Part shown: positions 11,275 to 21,880 of the stretch, piece by piece | Layout: each line of letters opens with the position of its first letter | Position numbering within the stretch: position 1 is the first letter of the stretch | Source: Corylus avellana | Lineage: Eukaryota; Streptophyta; Magnoliopsida; Fagales; Betulaceae | Assembly (NCBI RefSeq): GCF_901000735.1 | Contig: NC_081546.1 | Span: 15,010,302 to 15,074,301 of the forward strand | Length of the DNA: 64,000 nucleotides | Direction of reading: 5' to 3' | Program-made: the position numbers and the translations under genes | Notes under the pieces: model-generated | The model's database searches: none | Told to the model about the DNA's origin: nothing | The model's input: only the letters and a program-made list of their open reading frames with translations

Positions 11275-11656
11275 TAAATCCTTTAAGAAAGAAAAGAATT
11301 AGAGTAGACACCCATGCCTAATTCGTTGCTTAGAAAAATCAATAGCTTAAGGAGTAGACACCCATACCCTTAGGTTGACAAACATTAAGTATACATAACA
11401 TGATCAAAGCATTGGCATATTGTTATATTATCTAAATACAATTAGTGGTGGATATCACAGACCTATCTTTTATTATTATCAACTCAAAATCAATCTTTGT
11501 TTTGTTTTACTTATGGAATTTATTTTAAACAAAATTTAGCAATCCTCGTGGGAATGATCCCGTACTTGCACCATATACTACTATGTTGACCTTATGCACT
11601 TGCACGTAAAACGTACAATTATTTACTTATTAATTTAGGTAGATATTTGCATAACA
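11275..11656 (+). mobile_element. 3' LTR remnant of A1 (family A, right part only), copy 1
   Basis: From TAAATCCTTTAAG to GCATAACA this follows the last 380 bp of family-A LTRs, including GTAGACACCCATGCC twice, GTGGTGGATATC and the GCACTTGC region. The left two thirds of the LTR and nearly all internal DNA are gone, fused to the gag fragment. The MITE of the 5' LTR is absent here, so it entered only the 5' LTR. Confidence 0.75.
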
Positions 11657-12302
11657 GTCAAAACGTCGTTTCCCCGAAAATGCTTCTGACCGTACGTTTG
11701 GGCTCGAGGCCGTCCATCCGCCCAAAAAGTTTAAGGTAGAACCGTGTTTGTTCCAAACGTCCACCTATCCTCCCAAACTGCTTCTAAACCCATCTAAATA
11801 GATTTCTAAGACCTTCTATCTCCAAATAAGGTCTCCATGCAATAGAAAACATAATGGAATGCTAAGCCCAACTCTAAGCAAGATCAATGGTATAACATGT
11901 CTAAAGTTTCAAACTAACATCTAAGCTACTCTAGAAAGCATTAAAAGAGCATAACAACTTAGAAAGAAAAGTTAAGCGCAGAGGGTTACCTCCTATAAGC
12001 AACCTTCAAAAAAATGCCTCTCCTTCTCCACAAAACACACAATCTCACAAGAACACACTCACAAAAGGGTTTTTGAGAGCCTGGGGGCGAGTTTGAACGA
12101 GAAAAGGGCGAGGGTAGGGTTAGTATTTATAGAGAAGAAAGCTGGAGATGCTCACCAACTGCTTTGAAAAGTAATGGACTTTTGGTACTATAGGGGTGTC
12201 TGTCCGATCTATTTACCCAGCACTCCAAAGGCTGTAGCGTACATCCAGGTATTATCCAGAGATCAACCCAAAAGTAGAGTGCGTTCAGTACTATTGGGGC
12301 AT
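11657..12302 (-). mobile_element. Truncated antisense LTR-like fragment X, copy 1
   Basis: About 650 bp between two family-A LTR pieces with no coding capacity. Read on the minus strand it has LTR-like order: a U3-like part, TATAAATA (plus 12124-12131), then a transcript-like region with GAGAGGC, GGAGGTAACCC and a GC-richer GGGCGGATGGACGGCC part at the far end. This suggests part of an LTR from a different gypsy lineage lying in antisense. Neither true terminus is visible, so the assignment is tentative. Confidence 0.4.
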
Positions 12303-12579
12303 TGTTAAGTGTCAAAATATTTATATTTTACCCCTTAACTTACATGTGTTAATCCGTTAGTTTTGGTTAATTTATGCCATTGTAGTTCTTTTATGTGTTT
12401 TCCTTGTTTTTGTAGGTCCTTGGAAGAAAAGGAAGCAATCTTAGAAGTTTCGGACTTAAAGAGGGATTTTGACGAATATTGAAGGCTCTGGTAATGCGAT
12501 CGATCGCAGGGGAGCTATGATCGAGCGCACTACAGACGAAGACCACGAGCGCAAGGCACCTGCGATCTAGCGCCTAGCA
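12303..12579 (+). mobile_element. 5' LTR remnant of A2 (family A, left part only), copy 1
   Basis: TGTTAAGTGTCAAAATATT and the following 270 bp match the start of family-A LTRs as far as the GC-rich island (GCGATCGATCGCAGG at 12496). It then changes abruptly, near 12570-12590, into gag coding sequence. The rest of the LTR, the primer site, the leader and the gag start have been deleted, so A2 cannot be reverse transcribed in the normal way. Confidence 0.75.
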
Positions 12580-14360
12580 GAACAGAACCAGCCATCACGC
12601 ATTGCTTATCAACCAGAGGTGGAAGGCAATTACTATATATCCCCACAAATACTCAATGCGTTGACTCACTTCAAGGCCATAGCTACTGAGGACCCTAACT
12701 TGCATCTTAAGGAATTCTTTGATCTATGCAAGCTTCAGCACATACAGGGCCTAACTCCGGAGAGACTCAGGTTAGTCGTCTTTTCTTTTTCTTTGAAAGA
12801 TAATGCAAAATTGTTGTACAATTCCTTGCCTGTAGATTCCATTCATACTTGGGAAGAGTTAGCCACTTACTTCCTATAGAAGTTTTTCCCAGCTCAAAAG
12901 ACAAGGCAGCTTAAAAGGGAACTTCAAACGTTCCAACAGAGAGATGGAGATCTTTTCTTTAAAGATTGGGACCACTTCAATGCGCTGCTTTTGAAGTGCC
13001 AACATCACAACATCCCTCAAGATGATCAGGTACAAATTTTTTATGAAGGGTTAGATGACACTAACAAAGGAATGATTGATTCAGCTTGTGGAGGTGCACA
13101 TATGGAAAAGAGCAGTGAGGAAGCCATGCAGCTCTTCGAAACACTAAGTGAGTACTCCAAACAATTCTACTCCGGAGGAAGGCGAGGAGTAAAAAGTAAA
13201 GGCATGTATGAAGTGAACCTAAATGGTGGATCACCAAATCAGATGGCTGCTATGGAAAGAAAGCTAGATATGATTGTCAAACCCATGACTGATCAGAACA
13301 TCTCACCTAGTCAACAAGATGCAGAACTCCAGGTATGTGCCATACGTTCTCATTTTGATCACACCACTAAGACTTGTCCTTTGTATCCATTTGCAGATCA
13401 AGAGCAAGCGAACTATGTGGGACAAAATAATTATCCTCCCAAGAATAATCCATACTCCAACACCTACAATCCAGGGTGGCGCAACCACCCCAATTTCTCA
13501 TGGAGTAACAATCGAAATGCTCTAAACCCTCAAGGGCAGCAGAGGACTCCCCAACAAGCAGTCCAACCAGTTCAAGAGCTGAAGAAGAATGACTTGGAAA
13601 GTCTTGTACAACAATTTGTGATTGCGCAACAACAAGCTAATGCAAAGAATTAGCAAACTATTCAAAGACTGGAAGTACAAAGGGGGCAAATGGCTAAGGA
13701 GCTGAGTGAAAGAGAGCAGGGTGAATTTCCATCCCAAACAATACCTAATCCAGGAGGTCACCAGCAATTGAAAGCTGTCACAACTCTCAGAAATGGCAAG
13801 ATCATAGGAAGAGAAGAGACAGCTCCAACATCCGAGGTAAGTAAAATAGAGAAGGTGAATGCACCACCCTTCCCTCAAAAGTTAGTAACGCCAAAGAAAG
13901 AAAAACAACTTCTTGACATTTTTGAGACCTTGAGAAAAGTTGAGATTAACATTCCTTTATTAGATGCAATTAAACAAATTCTCTCATATGCCAACTTTTT
14001 AAAGGATTGTTGCACTCATAAAAGGAAGTTTCAAGAGCATGAAATAGTGGCTTTAATAGAGGAGGTAAGTGCGGTGTTGTTAAGAAAACTACCAACAAAG
14101 TTAAAAGATCCACGAAGTTTTACAATCCCTTGTAGGATAGGAAACCATCTTTTTGAGCATGCATTGTTGGATCTACGAGCAAGGGTCAATTTGCTGCCAT
14201 ACACTATATCTGAGACATTAGGTTTAGGGGAGCTTCAATCAACTTCTATTACCTTGCAATTGGCAGACAGAAGCATCAAACGACCACGAGGTGTACTTGA
14301 GGATGTCTTGGTAAAGGTAGGTGAATTTATTTTACCTGCTAATTTTACTGTATTCGATAT
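12580..14360 (+). pseudogene. gag and protease N-terminal part of A2, Athila-type, copy 1
   Basis: One reading frame covers Gag and the start of the aspartic protease. The Gag core spans about 12619-13200 (EDPNLHLKEFFDLC, then FPAQKTRQLK, then GGAHMEKSSEEA), the pattern of the plant retrotransposon Gag domain. A zinc knuckle variant, CAIRSHFDHTTKTC, lies near 13337, followed by an N/P/W-rich tail. The protease motif near 14164-14202 reads LLDLRARVNLLPY. The family normally has a D-x-G-A/S core, so the glycine is changed to arginine. In-frame TAG codons lie at 12877-12879 and 13651-13653; copy 2 has sense codons at both places. The frame is cut at 14360 by a solo LTR, and its reading continues after 15786. 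Dead as a gene. Confidence 0.85.
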
Positions 14361-15781
14361 TGATAAGTGTCAAATATTGCATATTTGGACCCCTTTATTT
14401 ATATTAGTTAATCCTTTAGCTATGTCGTTACTTAATATTTTGTGTTAGTTTTGTGTTTTTAATGTTTTGTAGGTCATTAAAGAAAAACTACAGCTTTAAA
14501 GGGAAAAATGCAAAGTTTGGAAGAAAGCATACTTTGAGAAGACCTAGATTATGTGGTTAAGTCTAACCAAATCCAAGAAAAGGTTAAAACGGATTAAAGA
14601 TCATATTGGATTAAAGTTCAAATTGGATAAAATTTCGAATTGGATTCAAATTAAGATTCTGCACACATCTCAGTATTTTGACCATAACTTTCTATTCAAA
14701 CATCAGATTGAAGTGATTCAAATGGCATTGGAAAGCTAACTCAAAATACTATAATTAGTTAGGAAATAAGATTTTCCTAATTCGAACGGTTACTATGCCA
14801 AAATAGCCTCGTAATATAAGAACACAAATCTGGACGAATCCTATTCCGATTTCAGACCTCTATTTTGATTGGGAGACAGACCTCCGAATTATCTAGGTTT
14901 ACTTGCGCTTCTAGGACTTCCTTAGGCCTATAAATAGACTTCTTTGCATTCAAGAAAAGATATAGAAGTCCAAAAAGCAAAATTCTACAGTTTTTCTCCT
15001 TTTAGTTTAGGTTTTCTTTAGATTTAGGTTTTATTTTTATGTGTAGCTAAATTCCCAACTAAGGTTGGGGATGAAGCATCACCGATGAAGAACATCAATA
15101 CTTTCATGTAAGTCTTTATTTATCTGATTTTATTGGGTTTAATATTTCAATTTTTTTACTTCTTTTCAATGTGTGGAGTGATTTTTGGATATCTTTTGTG
15201 ATTCAATGATACACTTGATAATTTAAGATAATTTCACAAAATTGATTGCTTGATTTTATTTGCCTAAATAATTGGATATCTCCTGTGATTTGTTCTGAGG
15301 ATACATTTGGTGTTTCAATTAAGATTTGATATCTTTTGTGATTTACGGATACATCTGATGATTTAATTGATATTGGATTCCTTTTGTGACTTGTGCAATG
15401 AATGGATACATGTGATGGTTTTGATTAATTGTTTGAAGCATAGTAAAACATATCTAAGATTTAAATTGTGAGAACTTCAGATTAATATTGATAAACATAG
15501 AAGTATGTTGTTATGATTTGGTGAGTGTGAATTCCAAACCTTAGTATTTTATCTCTTAGTTTATTTTAATTAGTCTTAGTTTATTTTAATTAGTTTATGT
15601 TTGTCTTTTAATTTCAAAAATCAAAATTCAAAACCTTTTTGGAACTATGTTAGGATTTAATTTGTTTAGATATAAATTGCTCTTTCAAAAACACAATTCC
15701 TTGTGGGTTCGACCTCGCACTTGCAATCCATTAAACTACAATCGATTCGTGCACTTGCGAGTTAAATAAATTTGCACAACA
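14361..15781 (+). mobile_element. Solo LTR, family B, inserted in the A2 protease, copy 1
   Basis: A complete 1421-bp LTR from TGATAAGTGTC to TTGCACAACA, flanked by perfect 5-bp duplications GATAT (14356-14360 and 15782-15786). There is no internal region, so it is a solo LTR. It has a TATA-like TATAAATA at 14929-14936 and, at about 15170-15430, several imperfect repeats built from GGATATC, TTTGTGATT and GATACAT. Near the end, GGGTTCGACCTCGCACTTGC is shared with LTR-C. This copy defines family B and is the best guide to the ends of the truncated copies. Confidence 0.92.
14929..14936 (+). promoter_or_regulatory. LTR TATA box (family B)
   Basis: TATAAATA about 570 bp into the LTR, in the context GGCCTATAAATAGAC shared by all family-B copies and closely similar in family A. 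Confidence 0.5.
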
Positions 15782-16038
15782 GATATGGAAGAATCTCCTA
15801 TGTCATTGCCCTTACACATCATCTTAGGAAGACCCTTTATGAAAACTGCTGATACAAAAATTTGTTTGAAAAAGGGTACTGTAAATATGAAGTTAAATGG
15901 TGCGAAGGTAGAATTTAGAATATTTGATGCATTGGAATTACCTCAAAATGATATGGAATGCTTTAATGTCTGTATGATTCATGGTGTTGTTGATAAAGTA
16001 TTTCAGGTCCATCACAATGATCCATTGGAGGCCACCCT
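15782..16038 (+). pseudogene. Protease C-terminal part of A2, copy 1
   Basis: Continues the A2 reading frame after the solo LTR. It has the retropepsin C-terminal motif IILGRPFMKTADTKI and then MKLNGAKVEFRIFDAL, typical of Athila-type proteases (aspartic protease that cuts the Gag-Pol polyprotein). It is cut at 16038 by a second solo LTR in the opposite orientation. It resumes at 17383, where copy 2 runs without interruption. Confidence 0.8.
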
Positions 16039-17377
16039 TGTTGTGCAAATTTATTTAACTCGCAAGTGCACGAATCGATTGTAGTTTAATGGATTGCAAG
16101 TGCGAGGTCGATCCCACAGAGAATTGTATTTTTGAAAGAGCAATTTATATCTAAACTAATTAAATCCTAATCTAGTTCCAAAAGGGTTTTGATTTTTGAG
16201 TTTTGAAAATTAAAGGATAAACATAAACTAAATAAAATAAGTAAATCTAAGGATAAAGGTACTAAGGTTTGGGAATTCACACTCACCAAATCATAACAAC
16301 ATACTTTATGTTCATCAATATTAATCCGAAGTTCTCACAAATTAAATCATAGATATGTTTTACTATACTTCAAAGAATTAATCAAAACCATCCCATGTAT
16401 CCATTCATTGACCAAATCACAAAAGGAATCCAAATTAAATTGAAACACCAGATGTATCCGTAGAACAAATCACAAAGGATATCCAATTTTTATGAGTTAA
16501 AAGCCAAGCAATCAATCATATGAAATTATCTCAAATCATCAAATGTATCCTTGAATCACAAGAGATATCCAAGAATCACTCCATACAATTGATTAGAAGT
16601 AAAACAATTGAAATATAAAACCCAATAAAATCAAAATAATAAAAACTTACATAAAATTATTGATGTTCTTCATCGGTGAGGCTTCATCCCCAACCTTAGT
16701 TGGGAATTTAGCTCCACATAAAAATAAAATCTAAACCTAAACCTAAACCTAAAGAAAAACTAAACAAAAGAATTTTGCTCTCTGGGATTGTGTATCTTTT
16801 CTTGAATGCAAAGAAGTCTATTTATAAGCTTAGGGAAGTCCTAGAAGCCCAAGTAAACTTAGATAATTCGGAGGTCTGTCTCCCAGTCAAAATAGAAGTC
16901 TGAAATCGGAATAGGATTCGTCCAGATTTGTGTCCTTTAATTTCGGGGCGATTTTGACATAGTAAATGTACGAATTACGAAAATCCTATTTCACAACAAA
17001 TTGTAGTATTTTGAGCTAGCTTTCCAATGCCGTTTGAATCAATTCAATCCGATATTTGAGCGGAGAGTTATGGTCAAAATACTAAGACGTGTGCAGAATC
17101 TGAATTTGAATCCGATCCGAAATCTTATCCAATCTGAACTTTAATCTGATTTAACCTTTCCTTAGATTTGGTTAGACTTAACCACACAATCTAGGTCTTC
17201 TCAAAGTATGCTTTCTTCCAAACTTCGCATTTTTCCCTTTAAAGCTGCAGTTTTTCTTCAATGACCTACAAAACACTAAAAACACAAAACTAACACAAAA
17301 TATTAAATAACGACACAGCTAAAGGATTAACTAATGTAAATAAAGGGGTCCAAATATGCAATATTTGGCACTTATCA
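16039..17377 (-). mobile_element. Solo LTR, family B, minus strand, private to copy 1
   Basis: A 1339-bp family-B LTR in reverse orientation. On the plus strand it runs TGTTGTGCAAAT to CACTTATCA, flanked by perfect 5-bp duplications ACCCT (16034-16038 and 17378-17382). Copy 2 has one ACCCT at this place (41941-41945) and no LTR, so the empty site is preserved. With the plus-strand solo LTR at 14361-15781 it forms a large inverted repeat with a 257-bp spacer. Confidence 0.92.
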
Positions 17378-17382
17378 ACCCT

Positions 17383-17654
17383 CACCCATAGTTTCACAAG
17401 GTAGGACATTGAGCCAAAATCTAAAGATGTTACTGATGACACCATTGAAACCGTGCACCATCTTGAGGCCTCTCCAAAGCATCCAAGTAAGTACACCCCT
17501 CCCTTAGAGACTCTTGTGCCTACTAATACTACTCTTGTCTCTCCTATTGTCTAGGCACCAAATTTGAAATTAAGGCAGTTGCCAAAGCATCTGACATATG
17601 CTTATTTGGGAGAGAACCAGACATTACTTGTGATAATTGCTGCCAATCTAAGTT
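17383..17654 (+). pseudogene. Protease-to-RT linker of A2, copy 1
   Basis: Degenerate coding sequence between protease and RT, with LRQLPKHLTYAYLGEN as the recognisable element. A frame change lies near 17650, where the RT frame starts. The same stretch is uninterrupted in copy 2 (41946-42217), which also has a TAG before the motif. Confidence 0.65.
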
Positions 17655-19058
17655 TTGGGGAACAAGCTGTTGAAAATTCTTAGAGAGCATAAAACAGCTT
17701 TAGGATTGTCCAATGCTGACATCAAGGGGATAAGTCCAGCCAAACGCATGCATCAAATCTTCCTTGAAGATGAAGCACAGCCAACCATGGATGCACAAAG
17801 AAGACTCAACCCACACATGAAGGAGGTAGTCATGGAGGAGATATTGAAACTGTTGGATGTTGGCATTATCTACCCCATCTCAGACAGTAAATGGATAAGT
17901 CCAGTTCAAGTTGTTTCAAAGAAGAGTGGGATCACAGTGGTGAAGAATGAAGATGATGAGCTGATACCTACAAGAATAATCATTGGTTGGAGGGTATGCA
18001 TCGATTACCGAAGGCTGAACAAGGTGACTAGAAAAGATCATTTTTCCTTACCATTCATTGATCAGATGCTAGAGAGGTTGGCTGGCCATATATATTACTG
18101 CTACTTGGATGGGTACAGTGGTTACAACTAGATTGCAATAGAACCAAAGGACCAAGAGAAGACCACATTCACATGTCCTTTTGGCACATTCGCCTACAGA
18201 AGGATGCCATTTGGATTATGCAATGCACCAGCCACCTTTCAAAGATGCATGATGAGCATTTTCTCAAATATGGTGGAAAAATTCATTGAGGTATTTATGG
18301 ATGATTTTAGTCTTTTTTGTTCTAATTTTGATGAATAACTCAATCATCTGAAGAGTGTCCTCAAGAGATGTGAAGAATGCAACTTAGTGCTCAACTGAGA
18401 AAAATGCCACTTCATGGTTCAACAAGGCATTGTGTTGGGTCATTCTATTTCCGGTAAGGGTGTTGAGGTGGATAAGGCCAAGATTGACATCATCTTCAAA
18501 CTCCCTCCTCCTACGACAGCAAAGGGTGCAAGAAGTTTTCTTGGACATGCCGGGTTTTATAGAAGATTCATTAAGGATTTCTCCAAGATCTCTAAACTCC
18601 TCTGTACATTGCTAGCCAAGGATGCCAAGTTTTAATGGACTAAAGAATGCATGACTGCTTTTAACACATTGAAAAAGCTGCTCACATCTGCACCAATAAT
18701 GATGGCACCTAATTGGAGCCTTCCATTTGAGCTCATGTGCAATGCCAGCGACTTTGCCTTAGGAGTTGTTCTAGGTCAAAGAATCAATAAGGTAGCTCAT
18801 GCTATTTATTATGCTTCTAGAACATTGAATGATGCTCAGCTAAATTATTCTATTATTGAGAAAGAATTATTACCTGTCATATTTGCTTTGGAGAAGTTTA
18901 GATCATACCTGACTGGTTCTAACGTTATAGTATTCATTGACCATGCTGCTTTGAGATATTTGTTTGCCAAGAAAGATGCAAAGCCTAGATTGATCAAACG
19001 GGTACTATTACTGCAATAATTTGACCTTGAGATTAGAGACAAGAAGGATAGTGAGAAT
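17655..19058 (+). pseudogene. RT and RNase H of A2, Athila-type, copy 1
   Basis: Encodes the RT and RNase H region, which would copy element RNA into DNA. The order is HKTALGLSNADIKGISP (Athila-type RT entry), DAQRRLNPHMKEVV, WRVCIDYRRLN, LPFIDQMLERLAGH, FGTFAYRRMPFGLCNAPATF and the catalytic FMDD near 18294-18305. RNase H follows with [13 protein letters not shown] (the usual catalytic D of CDAS is N here; copy 2 keeps D) and [18 protein letters not shown]. One frame is broken by five stops at 18129, 18336, 18396, 18633 and 19017. All five are also in copy 2, so the enzyme was dead before the copies separated. Several look like CAG-to-TAG or TGG-to-TGA changes, as expected from cytosine deamination. 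Confidence 0.9.
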
Positions 19059-20417
19059 GTGATGGCAGATCACCTATCTCGGCTACTTCATGAAGAAGAA
19101 GGAGAGGAACTTCCATTGAACGAAAATTTCCTAGATGAGCAGTTGTTTGCAGTTGACGTCCAACTTCCATGGTATGCAGATATTGTCAATTATATAACTG
19201 CCAAGGTTTTTCCTCCAGGTATGTCTAGTCAAGAAAGAAAGAGGTTGATGTCTATATCTAGACATTACCATTGGGATATCTGTTTCAATTCTGCCCTTAT
19301 CGAATCATTAGAAGGTGTGTTTCAAAGGAAGAGCACTTGAGCATATTGCAGCATTACCATCAATTTGCTTGTGGAGGACACTTTGGGGCCAAGAGAACAG
19401 CTCTTAAGATATTACAATCTGGTTTTTATTGGCCTATTGTGTTTAAGGATGCCTTTTTGACTTGCAGCTCTTGTGATAGATGCCAAAGGATAGGTAACAT
19501 CTCATCTAGAAAGAAGATGCTATTGCAAAATATTCAAGTGGTCGAGCTCTTCGATGTATGGGGTATTGACTTCATGGGTCCATTTCCTAACTCATATGGT
19601 TATTTATATATTGTTGTGGGTGTGGATTATGTGTCTAAATGGGTCGAGGCCGTCCCCTCAAAGACTAATGATCACAAAGTGGTTATGACGTTTTCATAGG
19701 AAATAAGCAACAGAGAGATCCAGTGGTCAAGTGGAGATAAGCAACAGAGAGATCAAAAGCATCCTAGAAAGGACAGTGAATCCTAGCAAGAAGGATTGGT
19801 CTCTGCACTTGAATGATGCAGTATGGGCTTATAGGACTGCATACAAAACGCCTATCGGTATGCCCCCATATCGGTTGGTCTTTGGGAAAGCATGTCATCT
19901 ACTAGTGGAGTTGGAGCACAAAGCGTATTGGGCCATCAAGAAGTTCAACTTTGACATGAAACAAGCTGGTGACAAGAGGAAGCTGCAACTAAATGAATTA
20001 GAGGAATTAAGGTGTGATGCATATGAGAATGCCAAGCTCTATAAGGAAAGAACCAAGGTATATCATGATAAGACACTGGTCAGGAAGGAGTTTCATGTGG
20101 GACAGAAGGTATTGATCTACAATTCAAGATTAAGACTCTTCCCTGGTAAGCTTAAGTCTAGATGGTTTGGTCCTTATATTATCACCCAAGTATTCCCCCA
20201 TGGAGCTTTGGAGGTTCATTGTCTACAGAAGAATCAGACATTCAAGGTGAATGGACACAGAGTAAAGCCATACCTTGAAATGAACTTTACACCAAGAGAT
20301 CAAGATTTGACATCACAAGATTTGGCACTCTTGTCTGTCCAATATGTAGCACCACCAATAGCACTTGAGCCACAATCAATGGAATTCAAGTGCATCTCCC
20401 CAAAACAGTGGCACTGA
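19059..20417 (+). pseudogene. Integrase of A2 with core deletion, copy 1
   Basis: Would insert the DNA copy into the genome. Seen in order: the end of RNase H (MADHLSRLLHEEEGEELP), an HHCC zinc-binding region ([12 protein letters not shown], then CSSCDRC near 19464), the first catalytic aspartate ([11 protein letters not shown] near 19563), [10 protein letters not shown], then a break. Between about 19696 and 19735 the stretch that should carry the second catalytic D is missing. A 19-bp string, ATAAGCAACAGAGAGATC and flank, is instead repeated 33 bp apart. The C-terminal part resumes with [14 protein letters not shown] and ends with a GPY/F-like [17 protein letters not shown] module near 20158. 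About 7 bp are missing near 19277, causing a frameshift. Copy 2 lacks that frameshift but shares the core deletion. Confidence 0.88.
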
Positions 20418-21142
20418 CGCTACTATTGAAAGCATTTGAGCAGTTCAGGAGCTCAAGTGCATCTGTTCAGATTAGTGGTATTGAGGCCACTGAGTGCGCT
20501 ACAAATCTCTATCCTTTGGTTTCTTTTACAATATGTCAATTTTTATCTTTTTGTTATTTTCTGTAGTAATTTTAGTATTCTTATTTATATTTGGTGTCTG
20601 TTTTTCTTTACTTCCATACAATGTTGTTCATTTTGCAATTCTTTACCAAAAAAAAAAAGAAAAAAAAAATTGACATTCTATTGGTGCGACCGAGCGCACC
20701 TTGCGTGCGATCAAGCACATCACCACCACACACACACCTTTGCACGAGTGCAATCGAGCGCACTCGGGCAGAGGGTCACGTGACCTATTTTAGGTCATTT
20801 TTCTTCCCTCCTGCGCCGTGAACCACCAGTTCCCTCCCCTTATTCAGCCAACATTGCACACTACCAACTCACCTCCACTGACATTCTCTCACCACCACCG
20901 CACCTCCACGTCGCCGTTCACCCTCCAACTGCCACTCACTGCCACACAACACTCACAACTCATTTTTCCCAAATTTTTTTGTTGGTAAAGCAATCTGTTG
21001 ATGTTTTTCCCCACATGGGTTGTTTCTGTGGTTGGTTTTCTCTGTTTTGCAGCGGGTTGGGCCATTTTTGCTGTGGCTTTGTAGTCTAGCTCGTGATACC
21101 GCACACCAAGTGTTCGACAAAATTCCTGAACCAAGTTGCACA
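20418..21142 (+). other. Spacer between integrase and third ORF of A2
   Basis: Non-coding. A T-rich part (20500-20640) is followed by an A-rich run (20648-20669) and a GC-rich patch with GTGCGACCGAGCGCACC and GCAATCGAGCGCAC (20690-20770). A C-rich stretch (20800-20960) then leads to a pyrimidine tract ending TTTGCAG at 21052. Confidence 0.6.
21034..21052 (+). promoter_or_regulatory. Possible splice acceptor ahead of the third ORF
   Basis: A T-rich tract followed by TTTTGCAG, ending at 21052 about 90 bp before the ATG of the third ORF. Athila-type third ORFs are thought to be expressed from a spliced message, and this has the form of a plant 3' splice site. No donor was identified. It is kept in copy 2 (45593-45611). 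Confidence 0.35.
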
Positions 21143-21880
21143 ATGCCTAAAGCTCGAGCTTCATCCTTTCAGGTCTCTGAAACCCAAGCCACTTCCTCCC
21201 CACCCACTTTTGAGGAGAGGGAGCTTCTGCTTGAGACAACATTTGCAATTCGAGAAGACTTCCAAAACCTTGAAGCTACTGGCTGGGCGGTTGAAGAATT
21301 CAAACGCCAAGGGCTGAAGAAAATGTTCAAGCCCGTCACCTCCACTGCATACAAGAAATTGATTGCATAGCTCTATGAGCTTCTATCTTTTGACTGCACC
21401 AAGCTGGGTATTCTGTCCTCAACAGTTCGCGACAAAGATATTGAGGTGACTTCAACCGACATTGCCACTGCGTTAAACTGCAATGATGGGCATCCTCCAG
21501 AGGAAGCACAGCTTGCCGCACAACCTCCCAGATTCTATGTTGTGAAAATAATTACGAACATGTATCAGGGGTAGTTTGCAGGCACACATAATAATGCCGG
21601 CAACAGGGCCAAGCTGCCTCAACAACTTTGGCTTGTGGACTCTATTCTGTATAGCAATGCGTTTCCCCTGGGACACAAAACTCAAAGGCGAGATCTATTC
21701 TTACAAACACTTTACGCCTTTCATAAAGGTGCTTGGTGTTCCATTCCTGCGATTATTTGGAGCCAAATTCACAAGTTCTAGAATGGGGTGCATTTAGGGG
21801 GAGCTGAGAACACCAACTCATGGGGGCTGCCCTTTCCATATTTACACAGACTGACCAAGAAGAAAAAGAGAAAAAAAAAT
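21143..21880 (+). pseudogene. Third ORF of A2 (Athila env-position protein), copy 1
   Basis: The frame from the ATG at 21143 (MPKARASSFQVSE) lies between integrase and 3' LTR, where Athila elements carry their extra ORF. It has TFEERELLLET, an YKKLIA-LYELL region, and a recognisable later part, RAKLPQQLWLVDSILYSNA and RDLFLQTLYAFHKGAW. These resemble the putative plant transposon protein domain found in Athila third ORFs. Stops at 21368, 21572 and 21779 break it; all are TAG. After 21840 it becomes lysine-rich (LTKKKKRKK). I see no signal peptide or clear transmembrane segment, so an envelope function is not supported here. The function of this ORF in the family is unproven. Confidence 0.7.

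Noticed and set aside
16731..16756. AAACCTAAACCTAAACCTAAA considered as telomeric repeat
   Set aside because: Only about three units, of the AAACCT type rather than the plant AAACCCT repeat, within the transcribed part of an LTR.
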